Positions 16,858-26,010 are shown, numbered from the stretch's first letter. The stretch: 64,000 nucleotides of DNA from JALNYB01 sp963676235 (GCA_963676235.1 OY781044.1:1550001-1614000); one strand, 5' to 3'. The notes: generated by a model not told the origin, from the letters alone. Translations and numbers: made by a program.

Positions 16858-18270
16858 CGGAAACCTTGCCTGTACCTTCGTCCAATCGTCGGTCATGTAG
16901 TACATTCCCGTTTCTTCACGCAGATTCTCGTTGTTCAGGACGGAGTTTATCGTGGGCGCCATAGAGGATGCCCATACGTGTTTCTTATATGATATCCCCT
17001 TTACGAAATCCCATCTCCTGCCTTTCCTATTTAGATGTCCGATGCGGTTGAGCTGTTTCTGACGGTTCTTCGGCGTCTTCCATTGAACGAGCAATATGGC
17101 GCGGACGCGCCTTCTCACCCATCCATCCAATCCGTCGAAGAATGTCAGACCAGGGCCTATCTCAAAGTATGCGGACCAACCTCTCATGTATCTTCTGAGT
17201 TCATCGACTATGACCTTCACCGTCGTTCCGCGGTGACGTTTGGTCATCGATCTTATTTTCGCCTTGAATCGCTTCACGGATCTCTCATGCGGTGCTATCC
17301 AGACCGTGCCGTCCTTCAGCTTAATCGATCTGAATCCCAGGTATTTGAGTTCCATCGGGGAACCGATGGCGCTCTTCTGCCTGTTGACCTTCAGTCTGAG
17401 GACATCCTCCAGATATCCTGTGCATGATTCCATCACCCTCTCTGCGGCCCTTTGGGTGCGAACATAGATCGTGCAGTCGTCCGCATAGCGTACGAAATGC
17501 AACCCTCTGCGTTCCAGTTCCCTGTCGAACCTGTCGAGATAGATGTTGGAGAGCAGCGGTGACAATGGTCCACCCTGAGGGGAACCTTCCTCCGTAGGAT
17601 GTGTCAGCCCATCGGGCATGGCCACCCCGCTCTTGAGGAACCTCTTGACCAGGTCGGTCACCGACATGTCCCTCACCGTTTTCCGTATCTCCCTCATGAG
17701 ATTGTCCTGAGGGATGGTGTCGAAATACTTCGAGAGGTCGATGGATACTACGACGACGTAACCGTCATCGTAGAGTTCCTTCACCCTCTGTATCGCATCG
17801 TGCGCACTCCTCCCGGGTCTGAAACCGAAACTCGATTCCGAAAACATCGGGTCGAATATCGGCACCAAAATCTGGGCTATCATCTGCTGCACCAGACGGT
17901 CCTTCGCCGTCGGCACTCCGAGATCGCGGGTCCCTCCGTCGGGTTTCGGTATCTCCACCCTTCTCACGGGACTCGGTCTGTACCTCCCTGTCCTGATGGA
18001 ATCTTCGAGTGATCCCCTCATCGCAGGTAATCCGTCCCTGAGTTCCTGGACGGTCATGCCGTCCACCCCGGGGGCGCCTCTGTTGGATACGACCTGTTTC
18101 AATGCCGTGTCGATGTTCCCATCGTCCAAAATGGCATTCATCAGGCCGTCGTAAGTGACCCTTCCTTCGTTATCCGATGAGACTATGCCGAGCGCTTCCG
18201 CATGACTGTCGGATACTGTCCTGTCATCATGTAGATAGCTTTCTTCCATTGTTTTCTGCTTTGGTCGCAT
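16789..18270 (-). CDS. ltrA: Group II intron reverse transcriptase/maturase (LtrA type)
   Basis: A 493-residue intron-encoded protein. Reverse transcriptase blocks in order: SFGFRPGRSAHDAI (RT2), VVSIDLSKYFDTIP (RT3), EEGSPQGGPLSPLLSNIYLD (RT4), FVRYADDCTIYV (catalytic YADD, RT5) and LKYLGFRS (RT7). The maturase domain follows (RRYMRGWSAYF, LDGWVRRRVRAILL). There is no HNH endonuclease domain, so mobility would rely on other priming. The last ~24 codons lie over domains V and VI of the intron RNA. It splices the intron and reverse-transcribes it during retrohoming. Confidence 0.94.
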   Translation of the reverse strand: MRPKQKTMEESYLHDDRTVSDSHAEALGIVSSDNEGRVTYDGLMNAILDDGNIDTALKQVVSNRGAPGVDGMTVQELRDGLPAMRGSLEDSIRTGRYRPSPVRRVEIPKPDGGTRDLGVPTAKDRLVQQMIAQILVPIFDPMFSESSFGFRPGRSAHDAIQRVKELYDDGYVVVVSIDLSKYFDTIPQDNLMREIRKTVRDMSVTDLVKRFLKSGVAMPDGLTHPTEEGSPQGGPLSPLLSNIYLDRFDRELERRGLHFVRYADDCTIYVRTQRAAERVMESCTGYLEDVLRLKVNRQKSAIGSPMELKYLGFRSIKLKDGTVWIAPHERSVKRFKAKIRSMTKRHRGTTVKVIVDELRRYMRGWSAYFEIGPGLTFFDGLDGWVRRRVRAILLVQWKTPKNRQKQLNRIGHLNRKGRRWDFVKGISYKKHVWASSMAPTINSVLNNENLREETGMYYMTDDWTKVQARFPRSPLRSRTVGSVGGRQSTLFDF

Positions 18271-19303
18271 ATTCTCAATTCCTACGTTTCCGGGTTCTGG
18301 TTTCCGTTCCGGCCTTCCCTGTCTCTGTCAGGCTCCCATCCATGGGCACCTTTCAACAGGTACTATGCCGTCATCTGACTCCTGACCGTTCAGACGATGC
18401 CTCCCCTATCGGTTGTGCATCGTTTTGCTCCCCTTTCGGGGAACGTATCGGTCAGGCCTCCCCAGGTAAGGGTGCGGATCCTTCGCCCCATGCCGTCGCA
18501 TCTATCCATCGGAACCCGTGCAGTATCGGATTTCGTTGTTCTGAGCCAACTCATCCATTCCGATGGACCTCATATGCGCTTCCTGTTCGTCGACACGTGG
18601 TTTTGCCTAGACCTTCCTTCAGATTCCGCCTCGCGGCGGACACCCTTGGTTTCGGCTAACAGTTCCTACTGCCAGGTCTGTAGCGGACTTTCACCGCCTA
18701 GATTCGCCCCATGCTGGGCACACACACGACGGCAAAGCCGTCGATGTTCATGTCCGTGTTCTCGAAACCATATCTGGAATCCAGACCATTCCAAAATGCT
18801 GCGATGATCTTCTCGAAATGCTCTCCAAGATGTTCAGCGCCCGATCAATCGTCCTTTGGCTCAAGATTCCATCGATCCCAATTTCCTTCCTCACATTGGG
18901 ATCCAACAGCCGATCCGAACATCTAGTCATCGAATTGTTGCCTATCAGGATGTATGTGCACATGGCCACGACTATCCTGCCCATCGGAACCCCTCGTTCC
19001 TTGAGCGTATCCGTAAGTTCCAGAACGCCTGCGGAATCAAGATAATGCTCAACGGTCTTCACGAGTCCGTACGGAATGGATATATTCTCGTTCAGCATAG
19101 GAACGGATGTCTCTGCCGATGATTTGGTTTGCTTCATAACTGCCCTATTGAGGCAGGGACACTTCTCATTTTCGCCCAGCATCCAAAAATTCAAAAAATG
19201 CGCACAATATTCGATTGCTGATGTCGAAGTCAGGTAGCAACTGTGAATACAGATATGGAATTGTAGATGCCCTTATATTTTTTATCGACATTGTCTCAAT
19301 TGA

Positions 19304-20134
19304 TCACATACAATATATCAAAATCAATCTGAATATTGCAATCAATACCACTAATACAAAAACAACAAAAGAACACATGAATAGCCTTTTTCCAATCATA
19401 TTCCAAGGTTTATCGCTATTATCGCTACCGTCAAGATTGTATAAAAATCTGTAAGACAAGAGATTTCTTTTATTTTTCATAAGTCCCCAGCCCATGATCA
19501 TCAGAATTATAGAACTGGGAGTCAAAATTGCAAAGATAGGAACAAGATATAAACAGGATGATACAACAGTAAAACAGGATACACATAACAAACTTGTTGA
19601 TGCTATTATAGAAGCTATCATCCCGCGTACCTCCATCCAATTTGTGATAATGTCGTATCTAAATTTTTTAAATATCACCATTGCAACAATACTTGATTTG
19701 AGATTGATGGCTTTTTCGAGATTCATCCGAGGGATCTCTGATTCCTCACTCATCTTATTCGAAACATCGATACTCTTTTTATTTTCATCGGAAGTCAATA
19801 TGCGTTTATATTCATCTTTTGAATCATAATAATCGTAGAATGAATATATGCTGCCGAGTTTTTTAAGATAGTCTTCTCTGGTGCATTCGAAATCGAATTC
19901 AAATGTTTTTATAAATGTGATCTTGCCTTTAAATTTGGGATTGTTGATGATCGAACTGTATTTGGCGGCAAATAGGTCTGCATCTGTAGTTTCAACTTCC
20001 ACCAATATATTATCATAATCATCCATACAATCGAATATCAGATCATCTGGGGTTGTGAAATTATAGTTGTCATATGTTTTCAATGTTTTCCTTAAGCTCG
20101 AATGCTTTTTTCCTATGAATAACGTTTTTGACAT
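19304..20134 (-). CDS. Unit B: membrane protein with soluble N-terminal domain, candidate immunity protein
   Basis: Taken from ATG 20134 (MSKTLFIGKKHSSLRKTLK) the protein has 276 residues. The first ~140 are soluble and alternate beta/alpha (IFDCMDDYDNILVEVETTDADLF). The rest has about four membrane helices, including MIASIIASTSLLCVSCFTVV and MCSFVVFVLVVLIAIF. The reading frame extends upstream to 20221 but lacks a better start. It follows the broken peptide gene of unit B. No family recognised; role inferred from the pairing. Confidence 0.5.
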   Translation of the reverse strand: MSKTLFIGKKHSSLRKTLKTYDNYNFTTPDDLIFDCMDDYDNILVEVETTDADLFAAKYSSIINNPKFKGKITFIKTFEFDFECTREDYLKKLGSIYSFYDYYDSKDEYKRILTSDENKKSIDVSNKMSEESEIPRMNLEKAINLKSSIVAMVIFKKFRYDIITNWMEVRGMIASIIASTSLLCVSCFTVVSSCLYLVPIFAILTPSSIILMIMGWGLMKNKRNLLSYRFLYNLDGSDNSDKPWNMIGKRLFMCSFVVFVLVVLIAIFRLILIYCM

Positions 20135-20186
20135 AATAACACTTAATGAATAAGGGATCGGAGTTGTCCCGATCCAGGTAATATTT

Positions 20187-20566
20187 TTATCTACTTGTGA
20201 CAGCACTGGATACAATAGCACTAGGCAAATCCACAGATGTCAGTTGTGCAATACTTGTTCCAAATTTAGTCACATCACCTGTTGTTGCAACGCCTTTGGC
20301 AATAGCGGATCCGGTTATTTTTTTAACTGTACCAATTTTACCATAAATTAACATAATACCTGCTACAAATAAACTAGCACTTATTATATTAGCAATGTTT
20401 TTATTTATTGTTACTGTTCTTCTAAGTTCAGTTGTAACAACTAATGCTACACTACAAGCAATTCTAACAAAAACCATCCGAATCAACCGTTATATTCCAT
20501 CTCGTCGTCGTTCGGTGCATGACATTTTTCGGAGAGATGCAATTCTAGAGCATTCACATCTTCCAT
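20187..20566 (-). pseudogene. Unit B: broken precursor peptide with double-Gly-type leader
   Basis: From ATG 20566 the frame reads 27 residues ending NDDEMEYNG and then meets TGA (20485-20483) exactly where the second glycine is expected; the next codons encode FGWF. One frame over, the body continues as a hydrophobic, Ala/Gly/Ile-rich stretch to 20187 (SVALVV...SASLFVAGIMLIYGKIG). The leader end matches unit A (VDEMEYNG). I read it as a precursor inactivated by a stop and a frameshift. Confidence 0.55.
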
Positions 20567-20662
20567 TTTCACACTTTCTGTTGCACGATATGATGGCATA
20601 CGATCTGCGGTCGCAACCACTCGGAAGATCCCGAACCCTGATCAAGATACAAATGTGAACCA

Positions 20663-21295
20663 TTATCTGTAACTCTTGATATTCTTGCCAAAGATGGCGA
20701 ACAGTATCAGCACCAGACCCCATCCTCCTAACACCGTCAGATATACTAGGATATTGTTCTCAGGGGTCCATATTGCAAATTGCCATATGGCGGATATCAA
20801 GAGGAGAGAGAAAAAGATCGCGATGAGTGTCAAATATCCGTGATAGAAATTTTTTATACCAGGTTCATACGGATTAACGCCACGCGGAAATCCGAAGAAG
20901 TTGCATATTCTCTCTGTCTCTAAAATGTTTACAACCCAAGGAAAACACATTATAGAGATGGTTACGACAAACCCGAAAAGAGAATCTGCCGGCGAGAAAT
21001 CGTGTATTATAAACATAGAAGTGAATCCCATGATTGAAACCGCCAAGAGCATCAGCCACGTTCTCCACCGTCTCAAGTATGGCAACCCCAAATAGGCCCA
21101 TGAAAAAAACATCGCTTTCGAGCGATTCTTTCCTTCTGCATCTAAATTTTCATCAGAGGTTATCCATGACCAAAGTAAGAACAATGTTGATGAAGCAGAT
21201 ACGAATGCCAACGGAAGATCATTGATTGTGAAATAAAAAATATTTGCAAAGAAGAGCATCAAAGCCAATATTTTCAATTTACTTGTTAATTTCAT
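20663..21295 (-). CDS. Unit C: membrane protein with LETExxC motif, candidate immunity protein
   Basis: A 210-residue protein with about six membrane helices. Residues ~125-150 carry NILETERICNFFGFPRGVNP, a motif shared with two other membrane proteins here: the unit E protein (NEYCNSLGLPHGGGP) and the protein at 33.9 kb (CLETEYVCFNMGLD). This defines a small paralogous family. It lies 57 nt after the unit C peptide on the same strand. Function unknown. Confidence 0.6.
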   Translation of the reverse strand: MKLTSKLKILALMLFFANIFYFTINDLPLAFVSASSTLFLLWSWITSDENLDAEGKNRSKAMFFSWAYLGLPYLRRWRTWLMLLAVSIMGFTSMFIIHDFSPADSLFGFVVTISIMCFPWVVNILETERICNFFGFPRGVNPYEPGIKNFYHGYLTLIAIFFSLLLISAIWQFAIWTPENNILVYLTVLGGWGLVLILFAIFGKNIKSYR

Positions 21296-21352
21296 GAAAT
21301 TCCGCCGGCATTTATGAAAAAGTTTGAAAGGATTGTCAAATCAATCCTGTGA

Positions 21353-21550
21353 TCAGAGACCTGCCCAGTCTAATAACGCATTAGTGCCCCGAGCAGTGGC
21401 TCCTGAACCCTTGTTACATACATTAAATGCGGGGGTAGTTGTTGTTGCACGTATCATTTTTGCCGTTACTTTTGCACCAGCAGTATACAGCGCTCCATAA
21501 CCGCCTACCATTCCGGCCACAGTACCGATCGTGTTGGCGACCGCAGGCAT
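21353..21550 (-). CDS. Unit C: Gly/Ala-rich bacteriocin-like peptide, 5' end probably lost
   Basis: A 65-residue frame with the composition of a class II bacteriocin body: GTVAGMVGGYGALYTAGAKV and a Thr-rich middle. No leader is visible. The sequence upstream of 21550 (GCATGCGCGGTCGCG) looks unrelated, so a rearrangement may have removed the 5' end. It is followed by the unit C membrane protein. Confidence 0.4.
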   Translation of the reverse strand: MPAVANTIGTVAGMVGGYGALYTAGAKVTAKMIRATTTTPAFNVCNKGSGATARGTNALLDWAGL

Positions 21551-22117
21551 GCGCGGTCGCGTCGGCTAGTCGCATATCCATCGGAAATGTTTGGAACAAA
21601 CTATCCTTTGGTTGCATCCCGCCAATCACTTCCGATGATTATAAATTATACGGACCGGAGATATTGGCACATTTCCACGAGATAGAAAGTGCACCGTATT
21701 CTGAACATGACCGATTGCCGATAGAACATGATGCGCCGGTCAAGAACGTGAGATACAGACAGGTAGTCAAAACCTGAACGAAAGAAAGACAGAGGTCATG
21801 ATACAGGTATGCATGTGAGAATGTACCATCTGCGCTACTGAACACATCATGCGTCTAGAGGATCCCCGTGCGCAATTCGATGACGTGTCTGAAACGCAGA
21901 TTCGTAACATTCTCTAGATCGGAACCGATGCTGCAATACACCTTGAGTTAGTTCAGGGCCATATACGACTTCTGCAGATTGGCATATCCTTACAGACAAA
22001 AACGCACCATAGATTACGACATCGCTATTCAACTCTAAAGATACTTGAACAACTCCCATTTCACAATATCGATCAAATCGCATATTATGTACAGATTTAT
22101 GACAATTAGATGAAAAT
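21551..22117. other. Gene-poor, rearranged stretch between units C and D
   Basis: A plus-strand frame (~21580-21774) encodes a protein-like tail (PPITSDDYKLYGPEILAHFH) that I cannot assign and that has no start of its own. 21847-22083 is open on the minus strand but shows no recognisable family. This is probably debris of two or more inserted elements. Confidence 0.35.
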
Positions 22118-22490
22118 ATGAAAACCGAAGGAAATGTAATAGAAATGAAACTTCCCGAGAAGTTCCAGAGACTTGAATAAAGAAGAACAAGAATATGACG
22201 GCGGGTGTTGGAATTTTGTTGTAGGACTGGTGGCGACGGTCGTAAGTGTCGGAGTTACATATGCGGCCAGCAAAGGATACATTAGTAAAAGAGATGCCGC
22301 AATTGTTAGTAGTCTGTGCGATGTTGTAACAGTTGCAATTATCGGAGTTTCAATTAATACGGTTCGGGTTGGATATAGAATGGGAGCAAAAGCTGCTCAA
22401 TCCTATGCAGGAGGTAAAGTTGCAGCATCTATGGCGTCATCTGATGCTTTACAAATCACTGCCAGTAAATGCTATGATTTCGCAAACTGA
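22118..22490 (+). pseudogene. Unit D: candidate precursor peptide with double-Gly leader and 1-nt frameshift
   Basis: ATG 22118 opens MKTEGNVIEMKLPEKFQR and then runs out of frame after 20 codons. One nucleotide shift near 22172 continues as LNKEEQEYDGG, then CWNFVVGLVATVVSVGV and a Gly/Ala-rich body to 22490. The joined leader aligns with unit A (VYDLKMP...DEMEYNG) and ends in a true Gly-Gly. The shift is a mutation, a sequencing error or, less likely, programmed. A membrane protein and a C39 peptidase remnant follow on the same strand. Confidence 0.55.
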
Positions 22491-22530
22491 TAAATCGATA
22501 AACATCTTTCTGTTTTTATAAAGGGACAAC

Positions 22531-23085
22531 ATGGGCAATAATTTAATGATGTTTAAAACAAGGGATGTGAAACTCGTATTAACATTTCTGTTTTCAATCT
22601 TTTTTATACTATGGGTGGGAATTGAAATGGGCATTAGTGTGCTAACAATTGGCATATCTGTGGTGATTGCAATTGGATTTGGATTTATAGCTCATTCTTA
22701 TTATTGTCTTATGTATTCTAAAGTTCGCACGATTACTATAGAATCACATGGACAAAGCAAAAAGAAAAAACTTTTTTTTAAAGTTGATGGCAAATTGATA
22801 AGAATGATATCAAAAACCACTACAACCAATACAATAAGATTGGGAGAACACACATACGAATTCATATATGGGGATATTTCAAAATCCTGTAAGATAAATA
22901 TAACACATACTATGGTGATCGATCTATACTTGACAGACCATGAAATTACAATTGTTACTAAACTCGATGAGAAAGAAAAACTGAATGGTTTTAAAAAACC
23001 ATACGGACTATTTTTTGCAATGGTAATCTTATATTCGGGTCTAACCCTTGCAATGATAGCATTAGCGATAGCAAGACTCTCTTAA
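22531..23085 (+). CDS. Unit D: membrane protein, candidate immunity protein
   Basis: A 184-residue protein with two N-terminal helices (residues ~14-54), a lysine-rich soluble middle that looks like a beta-sandwich (KLFFKVDGKLIRMI...TIRLGEHTYEF), and two C-terminal helices (LFFAMVILYSGLTLAMIALA). No family recognised. It lies 40 nt after the candidate peptide gene and 36 nt before the C39 peptidase remnant, so all three were probably one operon. Confidence 0.5.
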   Translation: MGNNLMMFKTRDVKLVLTFLFSIFFILWVGIEMGISVLTIGISVVIAIGFGFIAHSYYCLMYSKVRTITIESHGQSKKKKLFFKVDGKLIRMISKTTTTNTIRLGEHTYEFIYGDISKSCKINITHTMVIDLYLTDHEITIVTKLDEKEKLNGFKKPYGLFFAMVILYSGLTLAMIALAIARLS

Positions 23086-23121
23086 AATTATTAAATTATA
23101 AAAAATCTATGAGATGATTCA

Positions 23122-23510
23122 ATGAAGATACCCGTGATCATGCAGCACGATTCCTCCGACTGCGGTGTCGCACGCATCGCGAGCGTATGCTCCTTCTACG
23201 GGAAGGAGATCACCATCATCAGACTGAGGGAGTTATTGAGCGTTGATATCTCGAGTTCGAAGCGAAAGCCGTGTAGATAGACGGGGATGCTTTCCGCAAA
23301 GGTTTCACACTGCCTGCAGTAGCGAAGCTGGTGAAGAAGGACGGCACGAACCATTTCGTCGTTGTATACGGAATATCCAAGAACGGCATCGTCCAGTACA
23401 TGGGCCCCGCTCACGACACCGTGCAGAAAAAGAGTGAGGACGAATTCTACGAGAACTTCGACGACATCATGATATTGGCCGTTCCGAATGAGAATTTTGT
23501 AAGAAGTAAA
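23122..23510 (+). pseudogene. Broken C39 (double-glycine leader) peptidase
   Basis: The start MKIPVIMQHDSSDCGVARIA carries the C39 catalytic cysteine in DCG and continues with SFYGKEITIIRLRELL. A frame change follows near 23255-23270, and in the new frame a TAG at 23274. The second half has the catalytic histidine (TNHFVVVYGI) and a following YMGPAHD. C39 domains cleave double-glycine leaders, usually as the N-terminus of an ABC exporter. No ABC part remains: an ISL3-like transposase remnant begins at ~23515. Confidence 0.75.
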
Positions 23511-23514
23511 GAAG

Positions 23515-23940
23515 GAGCGAGAGGGCTGCTGACGTTTTTCATCGACGAAGATCATGTTCACATCAGATGGATCCAATTTCGGAAGAGCATCTTTCACATG
23601 ATATCCAAGGATTCCTGATACGATTCACGGACCGCCACCCAGTTTTACGGCTGGTTTCGATTATCGTATTGCCAAAGAGCATCCTCATGACCTCCTTCTC
23701 GAATTCCTTTGTGTATAATATGTTCTCCCTTGCAGCCGGAAATCTTATCTGTGATTTGCTTCCGCATATATTACAATTCAATTTCGGTATCGCCACTTCC
23801 GATGTGCAGTCGTATCCGCGATGTCTGACGTGAATTATCCTACATTTGACGATCCGATGGATCGTAGCCATGGAACCACGACACGGACATCTGTACATCC
23901 TTTCGCGTTTCACTTCCAAGAATATCGTCGATTCGTCCAA
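23515..23940 (-). pseudogene. ISL3-type transposase remnant
   Basis: The minus strand encodes a zinc finger YRCPCRGSMATIHRIV...NCNICGS and a following HTH-like region (IETSRKTGWRSVNRI), the N-terminal plan of ISL3 transposases. A frame change leads to KLDPSDVNMIFVDEK, like the first catalytic aspartate region. The C-terminal half is absent. It abuts the C39 fragment, which it probably truncated. Confidence 0.7.
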
Positions 23941-24321
23941 CCTCTCGGTCTTCCAACCTTCGTTGTCACGCTAAAAATGATCGGGAGCGTCCGAAAACTC
24001 ATCGGAATAATCGATAATGTTTCTGTGCGTCCTTAGCTTTTGAAAACCCGTTGGTCGATCAATTTTAATTTACGGCAGATGTCGACAAGATCATTCTTGT
24101 CATCGTTAACTATCTATTCTAGTGTCATTTGTTGACCTGTGACTTCACCTTTTTGTTTAGTGATTCGAAGATGAGATCACACTTTTTCAAACAATCACAC
24201 TGTCTTTCGACACATGATCAGGAACAAACAGAACAGTCACAAACAACCATATACCCACTCGATTTCTTGTAGAGGATTTTTGATTGTCGGAGAATCCAAT
24301 TTAAACGAAATTTAAATTTAA
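23941..24321. other. Intergenic, no gene seen
   Basis: A/T-rich DNA between the ISL3 remnant and the convergent unit E membrane gene. I found no credible reading frame, RNA gene or repeat. Confidence 0.5.
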
Positions 24322-24912
24322 TCATGCTAAGTAGTATAAAGCAGCGATGAATACTACAAATATTGGAAAAAAACACAGATTCAATATCCAGACGGATAAT
24401 TTAGTTCTTTTAATTTTTGCTTCGAATGGTCCTCCTCCGTGTGGAAGACCTAACGAATTACAATACTCATTGACAATCAGCAAGGATAAAGCCTCAACAT
24501 ACAAAAACAAGGTCCACCCGAACAACGAGATAACAAAATCTATGTCCAATTGATGTCCGGCAGGATGAATAGATACACCCACCGTTCCAACAATAGCCAT
24601 GATCAATGAGACCGCGAACAGCGCAGAATAAATAAACCAAGTCTTAGTCTTGATATATTTATTCTGAACATATCCCGGAATCATCCCTTTCATCATATAA
24701 TATTCACGATCAATACTGCGCTCTTCTATGCAATTGGATGAATTTTTCATACGTTCTATTCCGACAAAAATTAAGACCACGGCTGCCGTACCTGAGCTTG
24801 TCATTGCGATATTTACTCTTTTGAACAATAGAAATAATCCTAAATCGAGAAGCAATAGAGATGTGCCTGCATAAATATAATATTCTGCTGTTTTTCTTCT
24901 CACTTCTTTCAT
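24322..24912 (-). CDS. Unit E: membrane protein of the LETExxC-like family, candidate immunity protein
   Basis: A 196-residue protein with about five membrane helices. Near residue 150-170 it has VNEYCNSLGLPHGGGPFEAKI, corresponding to ETERICNFFGFPRGVNPYEP in the unit C protein, with membrane helices on both sides. The two are probably homologous. It starts 32 nt after the unit E peptide gene. Function inferred only from context. Confidence 0.6.
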   Translation of the reverse strand: MKEVRRKTAEYYIYAGTSLLLLDLGLFLLFKRVNIAMTSSGTAAVVLIFVGIERMKNSSNCIEERSIDREYYMMKGMIPGYVQNKYIKTKTWFIYSALFAVSLIMAIVGTVGVSIHPAGHQLDIDFVISLFGWTLFLYVEALSLLIVNEYCNSLGLPHGGGPFEAKIKRTKLSVWILNLCFFPIFVVFIAALYYLA

Positions 24913-24943
24913 CTTATTACCTCAAGCAGACAACCATGATTGA

Positions 24944-25282
24944 TTATAAAAATTTGTAAGTGTTAATATCGTTTGCGAGTTGAACGCTATTAAATACTGA
25001 ATCACTTACTAGATCACGGGCAATATATTTTGCTGCTGCTTTTGTTGTTAACGTTGCTGAATTAAGTGCGGCTGTTGAGATACCGAATGATGCTATTGAT
25101 CTTGCAACACCAATACCAACTCCGACTGCATATAATGCTTTGCTTTTACGGGTACTCTCATTCCAAGGGAGGTCCAATCTCGTCGCTATCTGTTTCAGAC
25201 TGACTGATCCTTCATAGGATATGCGATCGATGATCTGCTGTTGATTCACCATATGCGATTGATCCTGTTTTTCGAATGACAA
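24944..25282 (-). CDS. Unit E: bacteriocin-like peptide fused to an HTH-like N-terminus
   Basis: A 112-residue frame (TTG 25282). Residues ~10-45 read like a winged-HTH strand-helix (IIDRISYEGSVSLKQIATRL), while residues ~47-100 are a Gly/Ala/Val-rich hydrophobic body (YAVGVGIGVARSIASFGIST) like the other peptides. The N-terminus may be foreign sequence joined during insertion of the transposase remnant just upstream, or SYEGS could be a divergent leader end. It precedes the unit E membrane gene. Confidence 0.4.
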   Translation of the reverse strand: MSFEKQDQSHMVNQQQIIDRISYEGSVSLKQIATRLDLPWNESTRKSKALYAVGVGIGVARSIASFGISTAALNSATLTTKAAAKYIARDLVSDSVFNSVQLANDINTYKFL

Positions 25283-25285
25283 CCA

Positions 25286-25725
25286 ATATCATTCATACAT
25301 CCTCGAACGCACGATCGACGGAAGGGGGGTATTCTTCTATTTGATGTCGAACATAAATCTCGATCCTCCAACTATAAGGCAGAAGTACCGTGACAAGGAC
25401 CGCGTGGAGAAGCTGTTCTCTTTTATGAAAACGTATATCAGCATTCGTTTCATCAGAACATGGATTGATGCGGCACGTATGGTATTATTCTAATAGGTTT
25501 TCTAGCTTAGGTGCTTATCTCCGTGACACTTCTTCTGATGAAGCCAGCTTCTGGAAAAGCGATGAAATTCATCTCTGACGCGATACAGAAATTGACACTT
25601 ACGGTCAAATACAACGGGATAATAGATACAGAGTTCATGATATTCAATTTCAATCGCCCGAATACATAGGCATTGAGGGAATTCAGCATTATATCCAATG
25701 AAGAACCTGTATGAATCACATAAAA
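25286..25725 (+). pseudogene. IS4-superfamily transposase C-terminal remnant
   Basis: The plus strand encodes NINLDPPTIRQKYRDKDRVE followed by KLFSFMK, a Y-x-x-K/R-x3-E-x6-K signature as in IS4-superfamily transposases, then after several stops a typical C-terminal tail (SDAIQKLTLTVKYNGIIDTE). The N-terminal two thirds are gone. It lies against the 5' end of unit E. Confidence 0.65.
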
Positions 25726-26010
25726 CATAGTGAGAACAGAGACCTCTGGTCCTGCTGCTCCACAGGAACCGAGGCTTCTGTCAAATCATACCATTTCCAA
25801 AATAAAGAGTGAACGCTTTTGAGAACAATCTGTCAAAGTCAGACTACTTGTTATATTTCTTTGTGATCGATCAATATCGGATGTCTCCTGACAACAGCCA
25901 AAAGAAACAGTTAGAAAAGTGATGACCGAACGCTGCGGTCAAGAATGTTAAAAAGGGATAAGCCTGATGTGACTCATCTTTTTAATCGATATTGAACTTC
26001 TTGTCAACCT
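25726..26010. other. Intergenic, no gene seen
   Basis: About 285 nt between a transposase remnant and the 3' end of the oleate hydratase gene. No frame, repeat or RNA gene is supported. Confidence 0.5.

Larger units (their letters stand above)
16766..18723 (-). mobile_element. Group II intron, complete, inserted in a transposase gene
   Basis: On the minus strand the intron begins GTGTGCCCAGCATGGGG (5' end at 18723), the GUGYG consensus, and ends CCTACCCGAT (3' end at 16766), the AY consensus. The first ~450 nt hold structured intron RNA (domains I-III) without a credible gene. Domain V and VI hairpins are at the 3' end. Exact excision restores the transposase frame (GTGT + TCAACGG gives V-F-N-G). 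Length 1958 nt. Confidence 0.88.
15781..19194 (-). pseudogene. IS4/IS1634-type transposase split by a group II intron and otherwise broken
   Basis: Three minus-strand pieces make one transposase. The N-terminal part (19194 to 18724) runs to the first catalytic aspartate in NTDMNIDGFAVV; the middle (16765-16389) contains IRAYPGNTSDAEQYRDM and IMDNGGASGDI; the C-terminal part (16290-15781) holds the Y-R-E-K signature YRARSTVEQLIHSLK. Removing the intron (16766-18723) joins GFAVV to FNGPRSEL in frame. Besides the intron there is a 1-nt frameshift near 18830, another near 16392, and an in-frame TAG at 16300-16302. It is related to, but distinct from, the transposase at 46.9 kb. Confidence 0.82.

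Noticed and set aside
18177..18926. Several long plus-strand frames over 18.2-18.9 kb
   Set aside because: They lie on the antisense side of structured intron RNA and the transposase N-terminus; no family patterns, and the minus-strand reading explains the sequence.
15720..19210. TTCAAAAAATG at 15721 and 19191 as ends of the intron-bearing IS
   Set aside because: They are in the same orientation and only ~11 nt long, so they are not inverted repeats; the borders of that IS remain unknown.
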